Below, one piece after another: positions 1-6,779 of a stretch of DNA of 38,967 bases. The first letter of the stretch is position 1; each line of letters begins with the position of its first letter. Origin of the DNA: Chthoniobacter flavus (GTDB taxonomy: Bacteria; Verrucomicrobiota; Verrucomicrobiia; Chthoniobacterales; JACTMZ01); contig CAMDUL010000026.1 in NCBI GenBank assembly GCA_945878135.1, forward strand, positions 1 through 38,967. The letters are read 5' to 3'. The notes under the pieces are model-generated. The model made no database searches and was not told the origin of the DNA. It was given only the letters and a program-made list of their open reading frames with translations. A program made the position numbers and the translations under genes.

Positions 1-369
1 CGCCGGGATACCGATACGGACCGCGTCGTCTTGTCCTCCGTGCACCAGGCCAAGGGCCTCGAATGGCGCGCGGTGTTTGTCATATGGCTGACCGAGGGCA
101 TGTTCCCCGGTTCCCGCTCGCTGGAAAAACCCGACTCGCTCGAGGAGGAGCGGCGGCTTTTTTATGTCGCCGTGACCCGCGGACGCGACCACTTGCATCT
201 TTGTTATCCGCTCATCCGCCTGAACAGCGGTTACGGCGAGCCTTTCCAGCGGCGCTCCCGCTTTCTCGCCGAACTCCCCGCGCACCTCCTGGAAAAACCC
301 GGGGCCGACGAGGCGCCCCGCGAGTCCAAGCCGTCCAAAAAATCCGGCGACCGCGATTGGTGGTATTGA
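1..369 (+). CDS. UvrD/PcrA-like superfamily 1 DNA helicase, C-terminal end (partial)
   Basis: The reading frame is open from the first base, so only the last 122 codons are present and the start lies outside the window. The visible part holds helicase motif V (SVHQAKGLEW, then the F-P of GMFP) and motif VI (EEERRLFYVAVTRGRD, with the arginine finger), both diagnostic of the UvrD/Rep/PcrA branch of SF1 helicases, which are ATP-driven 3'-5' DNA translocases in repair and replication. The tail after motif VI is a short basic, Lys/Ser/Pro-rich stretch ending DWWY, a common kind of C-terminus in UvrD-like proteins. A short weak hairpin (371-383) follows the stop codon. Which subfamily (UvrD, PcrA or Rep) cannot be told from this fragment. 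Confidence 0.9.
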   Translation, partial: RRDTDTDRVVLSSVHQAKGLEWRAVFVIWLTEGMFPGSRSLEKPDSLEEERRLFYVAVTRGRDHLHLCYPLIRLNSGYGEPFQRRSRFLAELPAHLLEKPGADEAPRESKPSKKSGDRDWWY

Positions 370-458
370 AGGAGCGGTGCTCCGGTGGATTTGAACAGAA
401 GGTAACGAAGGCCACGAGGGGCGTCCGCCTGCCTCGACGGCCCGGAAATGCGGACAAA

Positions 459-570
459 TTGTGACAATTTTCCATTGGTCGCCGCGGGGTGTCCCGCGTT
501 GGTTGGAGTTGTCCGCGGCGCGTCCCGCCCGACTGTTCTTTCCCGTTCACCCCGGAACAAACCAACCGAA
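459..570 (+). promoter_or_regulatory. Structured leader of the microprotein gene
   Basis: A TGTGAC half-site at 460-465 resembles the left arm of the 18-bp palindrome found elsewhere in the window, but the right arm is degenerate. It is followed by a perfect 6-bp hairpin (483-488 with 493-498, loop GTGT). A longer imperfect pairing links 501-514 with 554-567, ending 3 nt before the Shine-Dalgarno. These structures fit a leader that could control translation of the 26-codon ORF, but no known riboswitch class is recognised. Confidence 0.35.
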
Positions 571-582
571 GGAGGTGAACCC

Positions 583-663
583 ATGATGACAGCAACCCTG
601 TGGATCGGTGTCGCGTGCCTTGCGGCCATGGCGGCCGGTTTTGTCGCGATGATCAGAGATTGA
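583..663 (+). CDS. 26-residue single-span membrane microprotein
   Basis: This short ORF (MMTATLWIGV... to IRD) is preceded at 569-577 by AAGGAGGTGA, complementary to the 16S anti-Shine-Dalgarno over its whole length, with a 5-nt spacer to the first of two ATG codons. No other gene in the window has such a strong ribosome site, which argues for real and efficient translation. The product is almost entirely one hydrophobic helix (about residues 5-23) with a charged RD end, so it is probably an inner-membrane microprotein. A hairpin (671-694) and a textbook terminator (713-741) follow, so it appears to be a self-contained transcript of about 260 nt. Small partners of larger membrane complexes, such as KdpF, look similar in size, but no such complex is encoded nearby. 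Translation is likely; function is unknown. Confidence 0.6.
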   Translation: MMTATLWIGVACLAAMAAGFVAMIRD

Positions 664-670
664 CCGGTCG

Positions 671-694
671 GTGGTGCCGACGTCCAGGCACCAC
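671..694 (+). other. Perfect 8-bp hairpin in the 3' UTR of the microprotein
   Basis: GTGGTGCC at 671-678 pairs perfectly with GGCACCAC at 687-694 across an 8-nt loop. It lies between the microprotein stop codon and the intrinsic terminator, so the mature transcript would carry two stable 3' hairpins, as many regulatory RNAs do. Confidence 0.5.
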
Positions 695-712
695 GGAATG
701 GTTGATTTCGGG

Positions 713-741
713 GGGCGGGAGCAATCCCGCCCTCTTTTTTT
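713..741 (+). terminator. Rho-independent terminator after the microprotein gene
   Basis: GGGCGGGA (713-720) and TCCCGCCC (725-732) form a perfect 8-bp stem closed by a GCAA tetraloop, followed by TCTTTTTTT. The U-tract is on the plus side only, so it terminates the microprotein transcript. The convergent phosphofructokinase gene ends 5 nt later and could use only the stem. Confidence 0.9.
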
Positions 742-745
742 CGCC

Positions 746-1843
746 TCAGTCCCCGAAGCAAATGCCGACCGACCGCGCGGAGGCCACCGTCTCCGAGTCC
801 CGTGGCACGGTGCGCAGTTTGCTCACCGCTCTGGCGATGGGCACGCCGCCCACGTGGTCGTCGAGGTAACTGACCATGTGCCCGAATTTTCCCCCGGCGA
901 TCAGTCGCACCGCGCCCACCCCGAAGCGCGTGGCGAGGATGCGGTCGAGCGCGCTTGGCGTGCCGCCGCGTTGCAGGTGGCCGAGCGTGACGAAGCGCGC
1001 CTCCTGGCCGGTCGCCGCCTCGAGATCTTCCGCGAGTTGCTCGCCGATGCCGCCGAGCCGCACTTCGCCCCGCCCGCGCACCCCGGCTTTCTTGGTCACC
1101 AGTTTCTTGCCCTGCTCCTTCGCGCCCTCGGCCACCACGATCATCGTGCTGCCGAAGCCGTCGGCCTTGCGTTGCTTGAGCAAACGGACGAGCACGTCTT
1201 TGCCGTAGGGGATTTCCGGGATGAGGACGACATCCGCCCCTCCGCCGAGTCCGCCGTGCAGCGCGATCCACCCGGCGTGGCGTCCCATCACTTCGACCAC
1301 CATGATCCGTTTGTGGCTGCGCGCCGTGGTGTGGAGACGATCAAGCGCGTCGACCACCACTTCCACCGCGGAATCGAAACCGAAGGTCATGTTGGTCGCG
1401 GACAAATCATTGTCGATCGTCTTGGGCACGCCGACGACCGGAACACCGGCTTTTTGCAGCTGAAGCGCGGTGCTCAGCGACCCGTCGCCGCCGATGCAGA
1501 CCAGGGCCCCGAGCCCGAGTCCTTCGAACGTCTCGCGCGCTTCGCTCAGGATGGCTTTGGGAATTTCCGCTTTCTGCCCCGCGCCGACCTTGGCGGCGAA
1601 ACGTCCGCGATTGACCGTCCCGAGGATCGTCCCGCCCATCGGCATGATGCTGTCCACCCCGTTGGGATCCAACTTGCGGTAGCGCACCGGCGAAAGGAGC
1701 CCCTCGTAGCCGTCGGAAAACCCGCAGGTCTCCCACCCCTGCTCGTGGGCCGCCCGGACCACGCCGCGGATGACCGCATTGAGTCCCGGACAATCCCCCC
1801 CGCTGGTCAACACCCCGATCCGTTCGATTTTCGCACGCTTCAT
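746..1843 (-). CDS. pfkA: 6-phosphofructokinase (PFK-A family, probably ATP-dependent, group III)
   Basis: Phosphorylates fructose 6-phosphate to the 1,6-bisphosphate in cytosolic glycolysis. The N-terminus carries the nucleotide loop TSGGDCPGLNAVIRG, then GGDGS, the catalytic PKTIDND (aspartates that activate the sugar hydroxyl) and the substrate-binding MGRHAGWIA segment; about 365 residues is normal for the family. At the two donor-specificity positions (E. coli 104 and 124) it has Gly (GGDGS) and Lys (PKTIDND). Gly favours ATP, while Lys is typical of the PPi and mixed group III enzymes, so ATP use is likely but not certain. The start is uncertain: ATG at 1843 gives MKRAKIERIG; an in-frame ATG at 1861 and TTG at 1873 are alternatives and none has a good ribosome site. 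It is monocistronic and convergent with the microprotein unit. Confidence 0.95.
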   Translation of the reverse strand: MKRAKIERIGVLTSGGDCPGLNAVIRGVVRAAHEQGWETCGFSDGYEGLLSPVRYRKLDPNGVDSIMPMGGTILGTVNRGRFAAKVGAGQKAEIPKAILSEARETFEGLGLGALVCIGGDGSLSTALQLQKAGVPVVGVPKTIDNDLSATNMTFGFDSAVEVVVDALDRLHTTARSHKRIMVVEVMGRHAGWIALHGGLGGGADVVLIPEIPYGKDVLVRLLKQRKADGFGSTMIVVAEGAKEQGKKLVTKKAGVRGRGEVRLGGIGEQLAEDLEAATGQEARFVTLGHLQRGGTPSALDRILATRFGVGAVRLIAGGKFGHMVSYLDDHVGGVPIARAVSKLRTVPRDSETVASARSVGICFGD

Positions 1844-2151
1844 GGCCTCTTGAGGCAGCATCTTTGATGCCAAGAACGAGAGCTCCGGCCGGCCACGGAT
1901 GGAAGAGGATGAGCGAAGCTGTCCGTTCGCCCCCCTGACAACGGCCTGTCTCCGGCGGAAGCTTCAAACGGGTCGCGCGCGGGACCTACGACAGCCCCCT
2001 TTGCCGCTCCACTCCATTCGCACGCGAACCTTGCTCCCTTCTGCGCGGCAGGCCCCGGCACCTCCACGGCGGCCAGATTGGCCCCATCTGCCGTGAAGGG
2101 CGGCAGCACCGCTCCTGCTAGGCAACGCCATAAAATTGAGATGGCTGAAAA
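1844..2151. other. Intergenic region without a recognisable gene
   Basis: About 300 nt between the phosphofructokinase start and the first 18-bp palindrome. I see no convincing ORF, RNA gene or repeat; it must hold the promoter for phosphofructokinase, but no clear -35/-10 pair stands out. Confidence 0.5.
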
Positions 2152-2169
2152 TGTGACGAAAAGTTCATA
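2152..2169 (+). promoter_or_regulatory. 18-bp palindromic operator, copy 1
   Basis: TGTGACGAAAAGTTCATA, an interrupted palindrome of the type TGTGA-N8-TCAYA. It starts the control region of the PEP-CTERM gene at 2257. A TTGTCA hexamer begins 9 nt after it. Near-identical copies occur at 3270, 4700, 9382 and 16607. The half-sites resemble Crp/Fnr-type TGTGA arms, but the spacer is 8 rather than 6 nt. Confidence 0.75.
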
Positions 2170-2178
2170 TTTTTGGCT

Positions 2179-2207
2179 TTGTCAACCCGGTCACCGGTGA
2201 TTTTAAT
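2179..2207 (+). promoter_or_regulatory. Sigma-70-type promoter of the 2257 PEP-CTERM gene
   Basis: TTGTCA (2179-2184), a 17-nt spacer and TTTAAT (2202-2207) make a good housekeeping-type promoter about 45 nt upstream of the ATG. The palindrome centre lies about 18 nt upstream of the -35, a position typical of activators that touch RNA polymerase. Confidence 0.6.
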
Positions 2208-2256
2208 GAAATCTCACCCAACCCAAATTCCCAGCTCCGACCCATTCTCACCACCC

Positions 2257-3081
2257 ATGAAACCACTCCTCACCACCCTTGTCTTGGCCGGCGCCTTCGC
2301 TTCGGCCTTTTTCCCCGCCAATGTCCGCTCGCAAGACCTCGCCTCCGCCGACTTCTCCAGCCCGAGCTACACCGACGGCGCTTTGGCCGGCCAGAACGGC
2401 TGGGCGCAATACAACACCCAGAGCACCTTGCCGTTGACCGTCACCAATGGCCGTGTGTCCTGGCCCGGCGGTGCCACGGTCAACAACCAAGATGCCTTCC
2501 TGCCCTTTCCCGAGCAGATCACCCAGCCGGCCAGCGGTTCCACCGTCCTCAACTTTGATCTCTTTCTCAATGTCTCTGCTCCGTCGGCCAGCAATCCTTC
2601 CTACTTCGCGGCGCTCAACACGCTGACCACGTCGACGACCAGCGGCAACTTCCAGAATGCGCGCCTCGTCGCCCTCGCCCAGGAGACGGGCTTTGTTTTC
2701 GGTGCGCGGGTCAACGGCCAAACCGGCTACCCGTTCGTCTACGGCACCAATGTTCTGACTATCGGGCAGGACTACGCCCTGCGCGCCGAGATCAACATGG
2801 TGGCCGGTAACGCCAACGACTTCATCAACCTCTACGTCGGTCCCGATTTTGACAACCTCTCGCTCTACGCCACGGCGGGCTATACCACGGGCACCGTGAG
2901 CGATCCTTTGTTCGGTGCCATCCTGCTTTCGCAGTTCGGTTCGGTGAGCGTTCCCGAAGCCGGTGTCTCCATCGAGAGCGTCGGCGTTTCGGTTGTCCCC
3001 GAGCCATCCACCTACGCCCTGCTCGCCCTCGCTGGCGCCGGCGTCGCTGCCTACCGCATCCGCCGCCGGGCCCGCTGCTGA
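2257..3081 (+). CDS. PEP-CTERM sorting domain protein
   Basis: Exported protein of 274 residues. The start at 2257 gives a classical signal peptide (MKPLLTTLVLAGAFASAFF, cleavage probably near VRSQ). The middle is a Ser/Thr/Asn-rich, Gly-poor beta domain with a concanavalin-like feel (QNGWAQYN, then RVSWPGG), without a family I can name. The C-terminus is a complete PEP-CTERM signal: VVPEPSTYALLALAG, a hydrophobic helix, then RIRRRARC. Exosortase is known to recognise the PEP motif and process such proteins in the envelope, often linked to exopolysaccharide. It is the first of three short paralogous cassettes (also 3393 and 9499) sharing the upstream palindrome and the downstream hairpin. The ligand or role of the variable domain is unknown. 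Confidence 0.9.
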   Translation: MKPLLTTLVLAGAFASAFFPANVRSQDLASADFSSPSYTDGALAGQNGWAQYNTQSTLPLTVTNGRVSWPGGATVNNQDAFLPFPEQITQPASGSTVLNFDLFLNVSAPSASNPSYFAALNTLTTSTTSGNFQNARLVALAQETGFVFGARVNGQTGYPFVYGTNVLTIGQDYALRAEINMVAGNANDFINLYVGPDFDNLSLYATAGYTTGTVSDPLFGAILLSQFGSVSVPEAGVSIESVGVSVVPEPSTYALLALAGAGVAAYRIRRRARC

Positions 3082-3111
3082 TTTTTTCTCCCCTGATTGG
3101 CACTCCATAGC

Positions 3112-3139
3112 ACAGGCGCCTTCGCAAGAAGGCGCCTGT
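3112..3139 (+). terminator. Hairpin terminator-like element, PEP cassette copy 1
   Basis: ACAGGCGCCTTC and GAAGGCGCCTGT form a perfect 12-bp stem with a GCAA loop. It is followed by TTGGCTTTCGTT, a poor U-tract. The same hairpin with the same preceding GGCACTCCA block recurs at 4163 and 10312, always just after a PEP-CTERM stop codon. Confidence 0.7.
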
Positions 3140-3156
3140 TGGCTTTCGTTCAGAGG

Positions 3157-3216
3157 GTAGGGACGAGCGGCCCGCTCGTCCGCTCCCCAACAAACGGACG
3201 CGCGAGCTCTCCGAGC
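3157..3216. repeat. REP-like element (GTAG + hairpin), partly decayed pair
   Basis: GTAG (3157-3160) is followed at once by a perfect 9-bp hairpin, GGACGAGCG-GCC-CGCTCGTCC (3161-3181). A second, mutated copy with CGGACGCGCGAG runs to about 3216. GTAG next to a palindrome is the hallmark of REP sequences mobilised by RAYT proteins. Confidence 0.6.
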
Positions 3217-3269
3217 CGTAAGCTGCATGGGTGTAACGACTGAAACGGTTCGTGTTCAGCGATTTGCCA

Positions 3270-3287
3270 TGTGTCGAAAAGTTCACA
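3270..3287 (+). promoter_or_regulatory. 18-bp palindromic operator, copy 2
   Basis: TGTGTCGAAAAGTTCACA. A TTGTCA hexamer begins at 3297, again exactly 9 nt after the palindrome; an AT-rich stretch at 3317-3328 (TATTTCTTTAAA) could hold the -10. It precedes the PEP-CTERM gene at 3393. Confidence 0.75.
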
Positions 3288-3392
3288 TTTCCCCCCTTGT
3301 CACCCTGCTCCCCGCGTATTTCTTTAAAGCTTGTCGCTCGACGTATTGCGACCCGATTGAAACCACCAACCTCACAACACCTTCCACCAACC

Positions 3393-4133
3393 ATGAAAAA
3401 ATTATTCACCATCCTTGTTCTCGCGGGGGCAATCATCACGGGCGCACAGGCGCAGGTATCCATCACCTCCGAAACATTCACTTACGCCGATGACTTCACC
3501 GGCTTCCTTGGCGCAGCCGATCCCGTTAACTGGACGACTGCTAATGCAGTTGGCGCGACCAACTCCGCTTGGCAAGGCACCGGAACCGGTTCGAGCACCG
3601 CGGGCGGCAAGTGGTCTTATGGTGACACGGGCTCCGGTGCCACATTCGATGGTTCCCTCGGCTTTCTGCCCTCTTCCTCTCGTGCCATCAATGCCTCCAT
3701 CAGTTTTCTGGTCGGCGCCGGCCTTTCGCTAACTGGCTTTGACGTCGGTTACGACGCCGAGCTCTGGCGTTCAGCCCTCGGTGGCAGAACCAACGGGTGG
3801 GCGGTCAGTTGGTCGCTGAACGGCGGGACGGATACGCTGTTGAATGATCTAACTTATCTTGCTCCGAACACCAACGCGACTGGCGTGAATCCTGACGGCG
3901 GAGTCTGGGAGACCCTCAGTCTCAGCACCTCGGTGTCGCAAGCGCTTGGTGGCGGCGATGTCGTTACCTTCACGTTTTTCGGCGACAATGGCACCGGCGG
4001 GGGCTCCCGTCAGGGTGTGGCCATCGACAATTTCGAATTCGCGGTCGTCCCCGAGCCGAGCACCCACGCGCTGCTGGCTTTGGCCGGCGCCGGCCTCGCC
4101 GCCTACCGCCTCCGCCGCCGGGCCCGCTGCTGA
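3393..4133 (+). CDS. PEP-CTERM sorting domain protein
   Basis: Exported protein of 246 residues. ATG 3393 gives the signal peptide MKKLFTILVLAGAIITGAQA, nearly the same as that of the 9499 gene. The mature part contains WKY-like beta strands and the segment AIDNFEFAVVPEPSTHA, where an Asp-Asn-Phe strand runs straight into the PEP motif, an arrangement frequent in jelly-roll-like PEP-CTERM proteins. The C-terminal helix (LLALAGAGLAAY) and RLRRRARC tail are almost the same as in the 2257 gene, including at DNA level, whereas the central domain is unrelated. This pattern suggests that the ends of these cassettes are kept alike by recombination while the middle is exchanged. An upstream in-frame extension from 3252 crosses the promoter and is not credible. 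Confidence 0.9.
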   Translation: MKKLFTILVLAGAIITGAQAQVSITSETFTYADDFTGFLGAADPVNWTTANAVGATNSAWQGTGTGSSTAGGKWSYGDTGSGATFDGSLGFLPSSSRAINASISFLVGAGLSLTGFDVGYDAELWRSALGGRTNGWAVSWSLNGGTDTLLNDLTYLAPNTNATGVNPDGGVWETLSLSTSVSQALGGGDVVTFTFFGDNGTGGGSRQGVAIDNFEFAVVPEPSTHALLALAGAGLAAYRLRRRARC

Positions 4134-4162
4134 TTTTTCTCCGCTGGTTGGCACTCCATAGC

Positions 4163-4190
4163 ACAGGCGCCTTCGCAAGAAGGCGCCTGT
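4163..4190 (+). terminator. Hairpin terminator-like element, PEP cassette copy 2
   Basis: Same 12-bp stem and GCAA loop as at 3112-3139, preceded by the same GGCACTCCATAGC block. The tail is TGGCTTTG, so U-richness is low. The identity extends from the stop codon through the hairpin. Confidence 0.7.
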
Positions 4191-4206
4191 TGGCTTTGTG
4201 GTTCTG

Positions 4207-4276
4207 AAGGTAGGGACACGCGGCTCGCGTGTCCGTCGGAAAGAGAGCGGACGAGCGAGCCGCTCGTGCCTACCTT
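4207..4276. repeat. REP-like pair in cruciform arrangement
   Basis: Outer arms AAGGTAGG (4207-4214) and CCTACCTT (4269-4276) enclose two hairpins with different stems: GGACACGCG-GCT-CGCGTGTCC (4214-4234) and GACGAGCG-AGC-CGCTCGTG (4250-4268). Each unit reads GTAG + hairpin outward-in, so two REP units face each other. It lies in the gap after the second PEP cassette. Confidence 0.65.
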
Positions 4277-4334
4277 AAGGCGGCAAAGTCTGAGCCGTGA
4301 AAATTCAAAACGGGTGCGGATTCGAGCAGGGCAC

Positions 4335-4398
4335 CGACGGCGAGGACGCCGCCGCTACACCTCCAGACGACATTGTAGCGGCGGCGTCCTCGCCGTCG
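4335..4398. repeat. 25-bp perfect inverted repeat (REP-like pair)
   Basis: Arms at 4335-4359 and 4374-4398 are exact reverse complements with a 14-nt loop. Here TGTAGCGG lies at the loop side, the opposite orientation to the pairs at 14991 and 16238. Within each arm CGGCGGCG-TCCT-CGCCGTCG is itself a near-perfect hairpin. Confidence 0.7.
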
Positions 4399-4699
4399 CA
4401 TCCTTTTCTCCGCTGGGGCGCAGAGACGCTCACCAATCAGTTAGTCATCTTTCGCCCAGGCGCGCCTCTGTGCCAGCGCCGGAAAGGGCAGAATGTTTTG
4501 CATCGTTCCGGCTGAGATCTTTTCCGACTTCGCATCGCCACGGCGTTTTTAGCGATGTGACTTTTCCCCACCTGCGGCAGGGACGGCTGGCCTCTCCGAG
4601 CCGTATGGCCCAGCCGGAGCGCAAGCGGAGACAGGTCGCTACAGCGACCAACTGATACGGGCAGGAGGCCAGCCGACCGCATCTTTCCCTTTGCCCGGT
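4399..4699. other. Gene-free gap with decayed repeats
   Basis: No credible ORF. CGGCTGGCCTC at 4584-4594 pairs with GAGGCCAGCCG at 4666-4676, and GGTCGCT-AC-AGCGACC lies inside (about 4634-4649), so this is probably an older palindromic element. The phrase GCATCGTTCCGGCTGAG (about 4499) recurs near 37900. Confidence 0.4.
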
Positions 4700-4717
4700 T
4701 GTGACGGAAAGTTCACA
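4700..4717 (+). promoter_or_regulatory. 18-bp palindromic operator, copy 3
   Basis: TGTGACGGAAAGTTCACA, the best match to the consensus. It lies only 47 nt before the GTG of the phytase-like gene. There is no TTGTCA 9 nt downstream; the sequence there is TCCCGG, similar to the TCCCGC in the same position after copy 4. Confidence 0.7.
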
Positions 4718-4764
4718 ACTCCGCCCTCCCGGTCCCGTGGGGGTGAGCGCACGATGCGTTTGCC

Positions 4765-6069
4765 GTGGAGCGTCTCGCCGCCGTCCTCATCCTTGCCGCC
4801 ACCGCGCCGCTGTCCGGCGCGGAAGCCGACGCGCGCCTTGTCGCCGCCGGGCGCATCGCGGCCGAGGCGCGCGACGCCGAAGGCGAGACGATCGGCGGGA
4901 TCGGGTCGGCCGTCGAGGTTCTGCCCTCGGGCGAAATCGTCATGCTCAGCGACCGCGGGGCGGGGGACGGCACCATTGATTACCGTCCGCGCTTGCAAGT
5001 TTTCACTATGACACGCAACGGGTCGAAGCTCGACCTGCAGCTGGTCCGCACGGTGGTGCTGCGCGATTCCGAGGGCCGCGCTTTCACCGGGCTTTTCCCC
5101 GATTTACCCGCGACCGAGCCGCCGCAACGCGCCGACGGGCGCATGTGCCTCGATCCCGAGGGCCTGGCCCTCGCGCCCGGCGGGAATTTTTTCGTCTCCG
5201 AGGAATACATGCCGTCCGTCCGCGAGTTCGCGCCCGACGGACGCTTCGTGCGGCGCTTTGTCGTGCCGCCCGAGGTTCTGCCGTCCACCGCGCAAGGCCG
5301 CGACTTCGTCAACGACAGCCGCAAGAACGCTGTCTCCGGCCGCGACCCCAACCGCGGGTTCGAGGGACTGACCCTCCTGCCCGACGGGCGGCTCGCCGCC
5401 ATCCTGCAGAGCGGGTTGGCCCAGGATGGCGGACGTCAGGCCGGGTTTGCCCGGCTCTTTTTTTTCGACGGCCGCGACGGCGCCGCGGTGGCGGCCTACC
5501 GCGTGGTTTTCCCCGCGGCCGCCGAACTCGACGCGACCGCCCCGTCCGGCGCGCCGCTCAAAGCGTCGCATCTCGTCTATGGCGCGCTGGCCACGTTGCC
5601 CGACGGCCGCCTGCTCGCCCTCGAGCGTGACAACCACGGGGCCGACGGATCGGCTGCTCCGGATCCGGCGCGCTGGAAAGCCGTGGTGCTCCTCGACCCG
5701 GCCGGAGCCACCGACATTCTCGGCCGCGACGAGGTGGCCGATGCCGCGCCGGTGGCCCGCACCGTGCTCTTCAATCTGGCCGAACTCGACACCGCTTCCG
5801 TCGGTCTCCCGCGGGAGGAAATGCCCGCCAAATGGGAAGGCCTCGCCGTGGCCGGGGTCGAAGACGGCCGCCTGCGCCTCCTCATGTCCTCCGACAACGA
5901 CTTTCTCGCGTCCACCCTCCTGCTCCGCTCGGGCGACGGACCGCCGTTGCCGGTTCCTTTCCCGCGTGCCGAGCAGGCGCAAGACACCTGGATCATCGAA
6001 GTGGAAACCCCCCTCCCGCCGCCTTCCGCCTCCCGGAGCGCCCAAGAATCCACCACCCGCACGACATGA
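4765..6069 (+). CDS. Secreted esterase-like phytase family protein
   Basis: Predicted exported protein of 434 residues in the esterase-like activity of phytase family, a beta-propeller-like fold. Visible family signatures are IGGIGSAVEVLPSGE near the N-terminus, the DPEGLALAP...FFVSEEY block around residues 127-145, GFEGLTLLPDGR around 198 and KWEGLAVAGV around 354. Members are thought to act on phosphate esters outside the cytoplasm, but no substrate is proven. The start is GTG 4765 (MERLAAVLILAATAPLSGAEA, a plausible signal peptide); an in-frame stop at 4744 rules out longer forms. An out-of-frame ATG at 4754 starts MRLPW, hinting at a possible indel at the extreme 5' end. It heads an operon: its stop overlaps the pseudopilin start (ATGA). 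Confidence 0.85.
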   Translation: MERLAAVLILAATAPLSGAEADARLVAAGRIAAEARDAEGETIGGIGSAVEVLPSGEIVMLSDRGAGDGTIDYRPRLQVFTMTRNGSKLDLQLVRTVVLRDSEGRAFTGLFPDLPATEPPQRADGRMCLDPEGLALAPGGNFFVSEEYMPSVREFAPDGRFVRRFVVPPEVLPSTAQGRDFVNDSRKNAVSGRDPNRGFEGLTLLPDGRLAAILQSGLAQDGGRQAGFARLFFFDGRDGAAVAAYRVVFPAAAELDATAPSGAPLKASHLVYGALATLPDGRLLALERDNHGADGSAAPDPARWKAVVLLDPAGATDILGRDEVADAAPVARTVLFNLAELDTASVGLPREEMPAKWEGLAVAGVEDGRLRLLMSSDNDFLASTLLLRSGDGPPLPVPFPRAEQAQDTWIIEVETPLPPPSASRSAQESTTRTT

Positions 6070-6758
6070 AAAAACCACCGTCCGCCTTCACCCTGATCGA
6101 ACTCCTCGTGGTCCTCGCCATCATCGCCGTTCTTGCCGCATTGGCTTTCCCTGCCGTGGGCAGCGCCATGTCGTCCTCGCAGCGAGCCTCGGCCCTCAAC
6201 AGCATCAAGCAAATCAGCACGTTGGCCGTGACCTACGCGGCCGACCACAACGGACTGCTGCCCGAGGAGGGCGGCGAGGGCGTGCAGTCCTTCAGCCGCG
6301 TCAAGTCCGCGACCAACGCGTGGTATAACGTGCTTCCGCCGCTGGCCGGCATGAAAGCGGCCCGCGAACTCGACCGCTTCACCTTCCACGGCCCCGAGTC
6401 GCTGTTTTTCGTCAAGGGCGCGAAATATCCGGCCCGCACCGGTTCCAGCGCTTACTTCGCCTACGGCATCAATTCGCAGTTGATGGACAACACGCGCACG
6501 CGGATCCGTCTCCACCAGATCACCCATCCCGCGCGCACCGCGCTCTTCGCCGAAGCCGGTTTGCCCGACGAGAAGGCGCTCCTGCCGAAGGGCGGGGCGG
6601 GGTCCGACCTCGGACAGCCCAAAGTCCGCGACCGGCGTTTCATCGGCCGCCACAACGGCACCGGCATCATCGGTTTCGCCGACGGCCACGCCGAAGTCGT
6701 CCCGGTCGATCGTGCTTTCGACACCAACGTCGTGCGTTGGGAACTCGCTGCCAACTGA
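6066..6758 (+). CDS. Type II secretion-like pseudopilin, H-X9-DG family
   Basis: Protein of 230 residues starting [19 protein letters not shown]: short basic leader, prepilin peptidase site (A before FTLIE, with the conserved Glu at +5) and a hydrophobic stalk helix. The C-terminal domain contains the H-X9-DG signature (His in RHNGTG, then FADGH), the family named for prepilin-type processing-associated H-X9-DG proteins, common in Planctomycetes and Verrucomicrobia. Such proteins would be processed by the prepilin peptidase and assembled into a periplasmic pseudopilus. The start overlaps the stop of the phytase-like gene by ATGA, and the lamin-tail gene follows after 21 nt, so all three are probably co-transcribed. 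No T2SS core gene is in the window. Confidence 0.9.
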   Translation: MKKPPSAFTLIELLVVLAIIAVLAALAFPAVGSAMSSSQRASALNSIKQISTLAVTYAADHNGLLPEEGGEGVQSFSRVKSATNAWYNVLPPLAGMKAARELDRFTFHGPESLFFVKGAKYPARTGSSAYFAYGINSQLMDNTRTRIRLHQITHPARTALFAEAGLPDEKALLPKGGAGSDLGQPKVRDRRFIGRHNGTGIIGFADGHAEVVPVDRAFDTNVVRWELAAN

Positions 6759-6779
6759 ACCAATCCATCCTCCATTCCC

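Noticed and set aside
231..1271. Minus-strand ORF overlapping helicase, microprotein and PFK ends
   Set aside because: It crosses a strong terminator and three better-supported genes, and its composition is Arg/Gly-rich.
671..1867. Plus-strand ORF opposite phosphofructokinase
   Set aside because: It mirrors a gene with all PFK motifs; its own product is His/Arg/Ala-rich without recognisable features.
2152..2207. Pho box or sigma-54 promoter reading of the conserved upstream motif
   Set aside because: There are no 11-nt spaced direct repeats as in Pho boxes and no GG-N10-GC signature; the site is an interrupted palindrome followed by a sigma-70-like -35.
2248..3228. Minus-strand ORF opposite the first PEP-CTERM gene
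   Set aside because: Runs through the terminator hairpin and the REP-like element; no protein features.
4207..4398. CRISPR-like reading of the paired palindromes
   Set aside because: Units are inverted, not direct, repeats with unequal stems; there are no regular spacers and no cas genes.
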